Part shown: positions 56,139 through 64,000 of the stretch, one piece after another
Position numbering within the stretch: position 1 is the first letter of the stretch
Layout of the letters: the number at the start of each line of letters is the position of its first letter
Source of the DNA: Rebecca billardiae RCC1528
Lineage: Eukaryota; Haptophyta
DNA length: 64,000 nt
Assembly: GCA_965240325.2 (NCBI GenBank)
Contig: OZ251247.1
Coordinates: forward strand, 248,001-312,000
Direction of reading: 5' to 3'
Made by a program: the position numbers and the translations under genes
Notes under the pieces: generated by a model
What the model was told of the DNA's origin: nothing
What the model saw: only the letters and a program-made list of their open reading frames with translations
Databases searched by the model: none

Positions 56139-57864
56139 TAGGGGGGCCAAACCGCCCATTTAAAAATGAAAAGCAAAGTCGCGTCGCATTTTCGCTCCGC
56201 CCTCGGCCTTTTAGGGTGGCGCGGAGCCTTTTTCTCGGACCCCGCTCGAAAATCGAGCTTCACGCCTTCGGACGCTCAGAGCTCGGTTCCGCTCCAGCGC
56301 GAGCGGCCGGAGGCAGTGGACCGCCGCGCGCTCGCGACCTTTGAGACGCCGAGATGGTCTCGGGTGCGCGCGCGCGTGACGCTGGTGGGCGCTACTGACC
56401 CGTGCCTTTGCGCCACCAGCGGCTCACCACCCGCTTCTTGGCCATCTCGCGCCGTGCGCGGCGCGCGTCGGCCGGCTTGAATTGGCGCGCTGCGTGCGCC
56501 CGTCACGCTACCGCACGGTGTGGCTCATGATCAACTCGCACAGTTGAGATCGATGCTCGCACCAAGTGCCCATGTATGTATGTGGATGCCCAGCTCGCCT
56601 AACCTGCCCTGCTGCGCCGGAATCGCCGTCAGCAGACCGGCGCGAGCTCGCGCGCAACACCTCCGCGGAGCTCGCAACTGTCATGTTCCGCTTGTAGGGC
56701 CCGTGTTTGCACCTGCCGTGGCACTTGCGATGGTCAGTACGTTGGGTATGGGTCACGTGTGCCCTCTGATGGCGTCTGGGCGCCTCCCATTCGCCTCTCA
56801 GGACGTCGCGGACGTGCTCGCAGGCAGTCAGAGGCAGCGGTTGGCTCATTCGACAGGTCCGACGTGCACTCGACCGTGCCTGCAAGCGCGCCCCTGTGAC
56901 GCTCATGCCTGCAGAAGCAGATGCAGATGGGCCCTCATGCACCCTGGTGCGCCCAAGACCGGCGGGAGCGTCAGAGACCGTCTCAATCTTGACACCTTGC
57001 ACACGCCGGCGCTTGCCGTTGGGCTCCGCGCAGCCAGCCAGGAGCGCCGAACAGCGCCGGATCAGCCTCTGTAGGCCGAATATCCGCCCCTAAGCCCAGA
57101 AATAGCGCGGAACAGGGTAGTGCGTACCTATATGGACCAATCCCATCCAGCCTGGTTTGGTGCAGACACGCCAGCCACCGCCTGGAGCAGACGTTTGCTG
57201 CCGAATCGCATGCTCGGCACTGTGCCGCACTGCGACGACGACAGATTTGACCTGCCTCGTAGGTCTCGGCCAGGGAGCGGTGACGGTTGGCTCGAGTCAC
57301 TTGAAACCTTGACTATGACCGAGAGCACTCCCGGGCTAAGGACGTGGGGCCGGTGCTTTGGGTCTACTATGTCTGCAATACGCCGTACGCGTGGCCGTAT
57401 ACACAGTCTGAAAACGTATCTCGCAGCTCGAGATCAGACGAGGCTGTATTCATCAGCATGGCGCCTATATACACAGTGGGTATGTAACGATCGGTGGCTT
57501 CTAGGAAACTACATATTTGACAGCCTGCCAGTACACAGCCTATATCGCATGTTGGGACCTGCTGCTGCTGGGGACTCAGAACGATCTCGCTGAGATGCTC
57601 TATCAAAGTGAGGTCGACATGGTCTATATGTCACATATAGGACGATCGTTACATACCGTTTCCAATAAGTTCAGGCTCATTCTAATAAGTAAATATGCTA
57701 GCCGTTACGCCCTATATTCAGGGTATGTGCACCTGATTTTTTTACATGGCCGGCCCAGACCCCTCCAGAGGGCAAATGATCCAGCCCGAAATCAGCTCTA
57801 AACACTCGCTAGGACCCGCGCTCGTGGCCGTCAGTAACGCTACAGTGCCACTTTGGCCCCCCTA
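56139..57864 (+). mobile_element. 1.73 kb TAGGGGGGCC-ended element, copy 3
   Basis: Same ends and layout as copy 2, and nearly identical to it. It differs by a 10 bp duplication (CAGTCAGAGG-type) near 56826, which breaks the long middle frame, and by a 3 bp deletion near 57592. CCAGTC lies directly before the left end (56133-56138) and again 3 bp after the right end (57868-57873). Confidence 0.82.
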
Positions 57865-58104
57865 AGTCCAGTCGTTGGGGTACCATACGTTCTGCCCGAG
57901 TGGTGAATAATCTTTTGCCGAAAAAGAAAAAGGGATGATGAATGAATGTATATATACCATTCAGGCGGGCATTGCCGGGTTGCACCCGGCAATGCTGCAT
58001 TCACCCCGGTCCTACCGGAATGCAGGGCTCGCCCCGCTGGCCGCTCCGTGACCGTCAGCGCCGCGCGCCACACAGGCCACCACGACTTCATTATCATCAA
58101 TACT
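57865..58104. other. Spacer with a small hairpin
   Basis: GCATTGCCGGGTTGCACCCG followed by GCAATGC (57970-57996) forms a strong stem-loop. No gene is seen. Confidence 0.5.
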
Positions 58105-58432
58105 GCTGCACGCATGATGGTAGTGACAGAGTACTGGCGGTACTGCTGCGCGCATGGTATGGTACTGCTGGGCGCGTGGTATGGCACTCACATGGTCGTA
58201 TGGTATGGTACTGCTGCACGCATGATGGTATGGTACTGCTGCGCGCATGGTAGCAGTATGGTAAGTACTGCTGCGCGCATGGTATGGTACTGCCACGTGC
58301 ATGGTACAGTATGGTACTGCTGCACGCATGTTGGTATGGTACTGGCGGTACTGCTGCGCGCATGGTATGGCACTGCTGTGCGCATGGTATGGTACTGCTG
58401 CGTGCATGGTATGGTACTGCTGCACGCAAGAA
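58105..58432 (+). repeat. GCATGGTATGGTACTGCTGC minisatellite, forward block 1
   Basis: About 20-22 bp units with the core GCATGGTATGGTACTGCTGC, some with an inserted ATGATG or GGCGGTACT. Apparent Tyr/Cys/Met-rich proteins here are artefacts. Confidence 0.9.
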
Positions 58433-58985
58433 ACAAACAAGCGCGCAGGTGGTGGGAGCCAAGCAAGCAGACGCAAGCGCGCAGGTGGTGGGAGAAGCAA
58501 GCGCGCAGGTGGTGGGAGTGCTCGCAGGTGGTGGGAGAAGCAAGAACCAGCAGCTCGAAGCAGCAGGCACTCCGATGCGGCACCTCCCGAAGCTGCTGCA
58601 TCCTTCTGACCGCCCGCGGTTTGCAGACGAAGCGTGGCCGCGACTACGAGCCGCACGCGCACGCGGTGCGCGCAGCGGTCATGGCGCTGGGTCCGGCGAG
58701 CAGCCGGGGTGAGGTTCAGGTACGAGGGGCACACACTATTCCGCATGCGCCTTGGCACCGACCACGCGCCGCATCCACTGGGAGATCTGCGGCCGCAAGA
58801 AGCGCGCGCCTTGGCGAGGGCGAAGCATCGTAGACCCGCCACCCGCCTGCGCAGTGCTTCCGCACCGCCGGCCGGGGCGGTCCGGCACTGCTTGCTTGGT
58901 ATTTGTCCGGCTTCCTCAGCTCATACATCATCAGTCCTCACTCCTTCACCGATCACTGCGCACCGATCTCATGAAGGGAGCGAGC
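58325..58985 (+). repeat. Segmental duplication, copy 1
   Basis: About 660 bp including the end of the minisatellite, AAGCGCGCAGGTGGTGGGAG units and the segment ending CACCGATCTCATGAAGGGAG. It is repeated at 59890-60550, about 1.57 kb away, with small indels. Confidence 0.85.
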
Positions 58986-59114
58986 AACGGAGGAAGCTGA
59001 AGCACCTTCACAGGTCCTTGCTCTCTTGAAACAGTGAGGAACCGGAAGCAACCGAGAGGAAGCTGAACTGAGGAACCTTCACAGGTCCTTGCTCTCTCCG
59101 CAGCTTCATACTGT

Positions 59115-59412
59115 ACGGTGTACCATGCACACAGCAGTACCATTGCCATACCGCATGCGCGCAGCAGTACCATACCATGCTCGCAGCTGAGTACCATACC
59201 ATCATGCGCGCAGCAGTACGGCCATCATGCGTGCAGCAGTACCATACTACCATGCGCACAGCAGTACCATACCATGTGCGCAGCAGTACCATACCATGCG
59301 CGCAGCAGTACCATACCATCATGCACGCAGCAGTACCATACGACCATGCTTGCAGCGCAGTACCATACCATGCGTGCAGCAGTACCATCCCTACCATGCG
59401 TGCAGTAGTGCC
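59115..59412 (-). repeat. Same minisatellite, inverted block
   Basis: The unit is read as GCAGCAGTACCATACCATGC, the reverse complement of the forward blocks. The switch to forward orientation occurs at about 59412 in a GCCATATGGTAC palindrome. Confidence 0.9.
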
Positions 59413-59996
59413 ATATGGTACTGCCGGCACACATGGTATGGACTATGGTACTGCTGGGCGCATGGTATCCATGGCACTCACATGGCATGGTATGGCACCG
59501 CTGTGCACATGGTATGGTACTGCTGCAAGCATGGTAGTATGGTACTGCTGCACGCATGATGGTATGGTACTGCTGCTCGCATGGTATGGTACTGCGGCGC
59601 GCATGGTATGGTACTGCTGCGCGCACTGTAGTGTGGTACTGCTCGCTCGGTGTGCATGGTATATGGTACTGCATGGTATGTTATGGCCTACTGCTGCGCG
59701 CATGGTATGGTACTGCTGCATGCATGGTAGGTACTGCTGCGCACATGATGGTATGGTACTGCTGCGCGCATGGTATGGTACTGCTGTGCGCATGATGGCG
59801 GTATGGTACTGCTGCACACATGGTGGTATGTACTGCTGCTGCGCGCATGGTATGGTACCGTGCCGCGCGGCATGGTATGATACTGCTGCACGCATGATGG
59901 TATGGTACTGGCGGTACTGCTGCGCGCATGGTATGGCACTGCTGTGCGCATGGTATGGTACTGCTGCGTGCATGGTATGGTACTGCTGCACGCAAG
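59413..59996 (+). repeat. Same minisatellite, forward block 2
   Basis: About 25 units in forward orientation directly after the inverted block. Together they form a large imperfect palindrome. Confidence 0.9.
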
Positions 59997-60550
59997 AAAC
60001 AAGCGCGCAGGTGGCGGGACGGCCAAGCAAGCAGACGCAAGCGCGCAGGAGTGGTGGGAGAAGCAAGCGCGCAGGTGGTGGGAGTGCTCGCAGGTGGTGG
60101 GAGAAGCAAGAACCAGCAGCTCGAAGCAGCAGGCACTCCGATGCGGCACCTCCCGAAGCTGCTGCATCCTTCTGACCGCCCGCGGTTTGCCACGAAGCGT
60201 CCGCAGACTCGGCGAGCCGCACGCGCACGCGGTGCGCGCAGCGGTCATGGCGCTGGGTCCGGCGAGCAGCCGGGGTGAGGTTCAGGTACGAGGGGCGCAC
60301 ACTATTCCGCATGCGCCTTGGCACCGACCACGCGCCGCATCCACTGGGAGATCTGCGGCCGCAAGAAGCGCGCGCCTTGGCGAGGGCGCCACGAAGCATC
60401 CGGTAGACCCGCCTGCGCAGTGCTTCCGCACCGCCGGCCGGGGCGGTCCGGCACTGCTTGCTTGGTGTTTGTCCGGCTTCCTCAGCTCATACATCATCAG
60501 TCCTCACTCCTTCACCGCGATCACTGCGCACCGATCTCATGAAGGGAGCG
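59890..60550 (+). repeat. Segmental duplication, copy 2
   Basis: Direct copy of 58325-58985. Confidence 0.85.
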
Positions 60551-61094
60551 AGCAACTGATGTAAGCACCTTCACGGGTCCTGCTCTCTTGCCGAACCGTG
60601 GCGGTCCGGCACTGCTTGCTTGGTGTTTGTCCGGCTTCCTCAGCTCATACATCATCAGTCCTCACTCCTTCACCGATCACTGCGCACCGATCTCATGAAG
60701 GCAGCGAGCAACTGATGTAAGCACCTTCACGGGTGTAAGCACCTTCACGGGTCCTTGCTCTCTTGCCGTGAACCGTGGCGGTCCGGCACTGCTTGCTTGG
60801 TGTTTGTCCGGCTTCCTCAGCTCATACATCATCAGTCCTCACTCCTTCACCGCGATCACTGCGCACCGATCTCATGAAGGGAGCGAGCAACTGATGTAAG
60901 CACCTTCACGGGTCCTGCTCTCTTGCCGAACCGTGGCGGTCCGGCACTGCTTGCTTGGTGTTTGTCCGGCTTCCTCAGCTCATACATCATCAGTCCTCAC
61001 TCCTTCACCGCGATCACTGCGCACCGATCTCATGAAGGGAGCGAGCAACTGATGTAAGCACCTTCACGGGTCCTTGCTCTCTTGCCGAACCGTG
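60451..61094 (+). repeat. Tandem repeat of about 158 bp, four units
   Basis: Units begin GCACTGCTTGCTTGGTGTTT at 60451, 60609, 60786 and 60944 and end near TCTTGCCGAACCGTG. The second is 177 bp because of a small internal duplication (GTAAGCACCTTCACGG). A single related unit lies at 58889. No conserved reading frame. Confidence 0.9.
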
Positions 61095-61112
61095 AGGAAC
61101 GAGCCGGTGGAG

Positions 61113-62197
61113 CAAGGGCGGTCAGGGCTGCTAACTCCCAGTGCCGCGAGTGAGAGGAGGTTGGGTATCGATCAACTCGTGCGCCCTCGCGGCGCAGCGG
61201 CTATGTCTCCTGGGGCGCCGCCCTGGAGGGCGCGTGGGGTGCGCACGCCGCGTGCTCCTGCGCCCGCGGCAGCGGGCGCGGACACGGCGCGCGTGGTTGG
61301 TCGCATGCTAGACAGCACGTAGTACCCCCCCACGCCGCGCGCCGCGCTCGCCGGCGCCCTCGCCGTGCCTCAGGCCAGCCCGCGCCCGCGCGCCGCACCA
61401 AGATCCAGTTGTAGCCACGCGCCAGCCGCCGGCGCGCGCGCGGTGTGCGGTGCGGTCGGCGCGGGGCGGGCGCGCGCCCGGGGCGAGGCTCGTGTACGAT
61501 CGGCGCGCGCCATGCCGCCACGCGTCGCCGAACACGAGCTTGATCACGTTCCACGCGGCTGCTGATGGGTGCTCGTCGAGCATTCCTCAGCCATCAGAAA
61601 TGAGCTTGGACAAGCGGCTGTGAGCGCGTCAGTGCGAGGAATGCGACGACTTGGGGACTCTTGCGCCATCATAGGATGCCAATCGTTCACACATCAGTGG
61701 TCTGCGCATGTCTATCGCGCTTCGCTGCCTTCCCGTGATCGTCTCAACATGAGCATTTTCAAACTTGGCCAATGCACACTCGACAGCATGAAAACGCGTG
61801 CGCCGACCCATGCGGGCGCCAGCGTGGCGGCGCGTGGCGGCATGGCGCGCGCCGATCGTACACGAGCCTCGCCCCGGGCGCGCGCCCGCCCCGCGCCGAC
61901 CGCACCGCGCACCGCGCGCGCGCTGGCGGCTGGCGCGTGGCCACGGCTGGCTCTTGGTGCGGCGCGCGGGCGCGGGCTGGCCTGAGGCACGGCGAGGGCG
62001 CCGGCGAGCGCGGCGCGCGGCGTGGGAGGGCACTACGTGCTGTCTAGCATGCGACCAACCACGCGCGCCGTGTCCGCGCCCGCTGCCGCGGGCGCAGGAG
62101 CACGCGGCGTGCGCACCCCACGCGCCCTCCAGGGCGGCGCCCCAGGAGATCGATACCCAACCTCCTCTCACCGGCGCGGCAGAGTTCGCAGCCCTTG
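61113..62197. mobile_element. Foldback-type element, second diverged copy
   Basis: The left arm (61113 to about 61545) starts CAAGGGCGG. The right arm (about 61795 to 62197) ends GCAGCCCTTG and has lost about 60 bp relative to the left. The central 250 bp matches that of 18362-19491. Arms are more diverged from each other than in the first copy and no clear target duplication remains, so it is older. It lies directly after the 158 bp tandem array. Confidence 0.8.
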
Positions 62198-62908
62198 CGA
62201 GGAGGGATCCGACACTCCGGACCCTTGATCCGACCTTTGAATCATCATCATCACTACATCTCTTGCTGTTCCCGGGGACGTAGCTGGGGGAGTTGACTGA
62301 CAGATTGCACGAAAAACCGTTGGCCCCAATTGGGATCTGACTAAACTGTATTCCTCGGGATACCTATTGGAAGGCCATCAACCTTGTAAGAATCACCGGA
62401 CTTCGCGTGTCCTACCGGAAAACTCGCTCCGCTCGCATGCTTGTTCTTACAGAACAACCAATGCGAGCGGGGCTCGCGATTAATTTATTCATTTATTCGT
62501 CGTAGTCGGCCACTGGCCGATGAACGGGCAAAAGTGGGCATCCTGTGGCCGACGGGTTGGCCGACGCCCGTCGAGGCTTGATTCGCACACAGCCGCCTAT
62601 GCGTCCGATCTTCTGGAGAGCATATTCGCCGGCACGTAGTGCGCGGGCATTGATGGCGGTGCATCGCGTGGCGATATATATATTGATGATGCTGCGATGC
62701 GTCCGCGCAGACACCGAGTAGCTGCGGCAGCGCTACGGCAGCACCGAGCAGGCGCGGCGGCTCGGCGGTCGGCCCGCCACCGTCAGTCGTCACCGTGGGC
62801 GGCGGCGCCACTCGGCCGCACTCGGTGCGGCAGTGGGCAGCACTCATCACCGCCGCCCGTGCGGCTGGCACCCAGACGCAGATCACCGCCGACGAGCCGA
62901 TGACACGT
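62198..62908. other. 3' spacer of the last RCC1 gene
   Basis: 62400-62475 holds an imperfect stem-loop (CCGCTCGCATGCTTGTTC with AGAACAACCAATGCGAGCGG). 62480-62510 is AT-rich. No gene is seen. Confidence 0.4.
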
Positions 62909-64000
62909 TCAGCGTTCGCTCGCGAGTTGGAGCCCGTCGATGCGAGCAGGGACGGCCCAGATATAAGCACCGGCTGGCGTGGCTGGCGGCATTGCTAGGC
63001 TCAGCCCGAGGCCGAGTGCCGCCGAGTGCGCCCCGCACGCGTACACGCTGCCGCACGCGGTGGCAAACAGCGCGTGCTGAAAGCTCAGGGCGCAGTGCAC
63101 CACGCGAGCTTGGGCTAGCGCACCGACACGCATGGGCAGCAGCGATTCGTCAAGGCCATCGTGTCCCAGCTGGCCGTCTTCGTTGTCCCCGAACGTGTGC
63201 ACGCTGCCGTCCGCGCCCAGCACCGCGCTGCAGCGGAGGCCAGCGCACGCGCGCACGATGCGCACAGCGGCGAGGGCGTCAACCCGCCTCGGCGTGAGCT
63301 GGTCGTCTGTGTCTCCGTGCCCGAGCCTGCCCTCCCCACCCGCCCCAAACGAGTGCACCCCACCCGCTGCGTCCACCACCAGGCTGTGCAACCAGCCCGC
63401 GCTCACGTTCACGGCGCGCACGCCTTCGAGCGCCTCGATGCGCCTCGGCGTGCGCTGATCCTGTTGGTTGCCGTGGCCGAGCTGGCCGTAGTAGCCCCAG
63501 CCGCACGAGTAGACGGCGCCTTGCGCAGCGAGCAGCAGCGTGTGCGCCTCGCCAGCTGCCATCCCCCCCACGCGCACGCCGTCCAGGGCCTCGATGCGCG
63601 TCGGCTCCCACCGCTTCTGAGTGTCGCCGTGGCCGAGCTGGCAGTAGTAGTTGTTGCCCCAGCTGTACGCGCAGCCGGCGGCGGTGAGCGCGAGGCTGTG
63701 GTAGTCGCCAGCGGCGATGCCCATCACCACGACGCCAGCGAGCGCCACGATCGGCTCAAACTCGCGCCGCTCCTCCGCGTCCCCCAGCCCGAGCTGGCCG
63801 GAGCCGTTGTAGCCGCAGCCGTACACGGCGCCGGCCTCGCTCAGCGCGAGCAGGTGGGCACGGCCAGCGGCCACAGCGGCTACGCGCACCGCGCTGAGCG
63901 AAGGCACGCAAGTCTGCACGCGTACTGCCCGCACGCCCGCGTGACCGATGACGAAGGGCGTTCGAGCCTCGCCCGTCCACACCCCGTCCTCCTCGTCATC
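62909..64000 (-). CDS. F-box/RCC1 beta-propeller protein, C-terminal part (cut by window edge)
   Basis: 363 codons are visible, open to the right edge (the frame enters with DDEEDGVWTGEARTPFVIGH). All six C-terminal RCC1 repeats are present: GCGYNGSGQLGLGDAEER, YSWGNNYYCQLGHGDTQK, YSCGWGYYGQLGHGNQQD, VHSFGAGGEGRLGHGDTD, VHTFGDNEDGQLGHDGL and YACGAHSAALGLGLS. The tail PARIDGLQLASER resembles the gene at 53711-55297. The F-box-like N-terminus and start lie outside the window; its presence is inferred from the family. Probable SCF adaptor. Confidence 0.88.
   Translation of the reverse strand, partial: DDEEDGVWTGEARTPFVIGHAGVRAVRVQTCVPSLSAVRVAAVAAGRAHLLALSEAGAVYGCGYNGSGQLGLGDAEERREFEPIVALAGVVVMGIAAGDYHSLALTAAGCAYSWGNNYYCQLGHGDTQKRWEPTRIEALDGVRVGGMAAGEAHTLLLAAQGAVYSCGWGYYGQLGHGNQQDQRTPRRIEALEGVRAVNVSAGWLHSLVVDAAGGVHSFGAGGEGRLGHGDTDDQLTPRRVDALAAVRIVRACAGLRCSAVLGADGSVHTFGDNEDGQLGHDGLDESLLPMRVGALAQARVVHCALSFQHALFATACGSVYACGAHSAALGLGLSLAMPPATPAGAYIWAVPARIDGLQLASER

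Noticed and set aside
58105-59996. Cys/Met/Tyr-rich proteins in the minisatellite
   Set aside because: All frames are periodic products of a 20-22 bp repeat and are open on both strands; no start or conserved frame.
61113-62197. A target-site duplication for the second foldback copy
   Set aside because: Flanks GGTGGAG and CGAGGAG are only loosely similar; the right arm is eroded, so no duplication is claimed.

Overview
This is a GC-rich eukaryotic nuclear window. The evidence is: genes with GT-AG introns, TTAGGG-type repeats inside gene bodies, a copia-type LTR retroelement, several families of inverted-repeat DNA elements, and no operons or ribosome binding sites. Base composition, alanine/arginine/glycine/proline-rich proteins and telomere-like motifs in introns recall a haptophyte-like microalga. 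That assignment is inference; no marker gene settles it.

Protein content is dominated by one family: F-box-like N-terminus plus RCC1 beta-propeller. There are eleven members. Six (the first cut by the window edge) lie head-to-tail on the minus strand from 1 to 11.2 kb. Two long plus-strand paralogs lie at 19.7-22.6 kb and 41.7-44.6 kb. Three more minus-strand members lie at 50.6-52.1, 53.7-55.3 and 62.9-64.0 kb, the last cut by the edge. Between the array and the first long paralog are a five-exon membrane-anchored glutathione S-transferase-like gene (12.0-14.2 kb) and a 990-residue low-complexity protein with a long Gln-Pro repeat (14.7-17.6 kb).

The rest is mobile and repetitive DNA. It includes: a 1.13 kb foldback element with about 420 bp arms (18.4-19.5 kb) and a diverged second copy (61.1-62.2 kb); a complete but internally deleted copia-like LTR element (23.6-28.5 kb) with 5 bp target duplications; three copies of a 1.72 kb element with TAGGGGGGCC ends (29.4, 48.4 and 56.1 kb); a 280 bp MITE (50.2 kb); a possible 910 bp TTA-targeting element (52.7 kb); a TA tract of about 181 bp (33.0 kb); and an orientation-switching minisatellite with a segmental duplication (58.1-60.5 kb). 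The stretches 31.2-41.2 kb and 44.6-48.4 kb hold only decayed ORF fragments and repeats.

Functionally, the RCC1 proteins are probably substrate-recognition subunits of SCF-type ubiquitin ligases, with the propeller as the binding platform. Tandem duplication, conversion-like identity between the two long paralogs and dense transposons suggest a fast-evolving family in a repeat-rich region.
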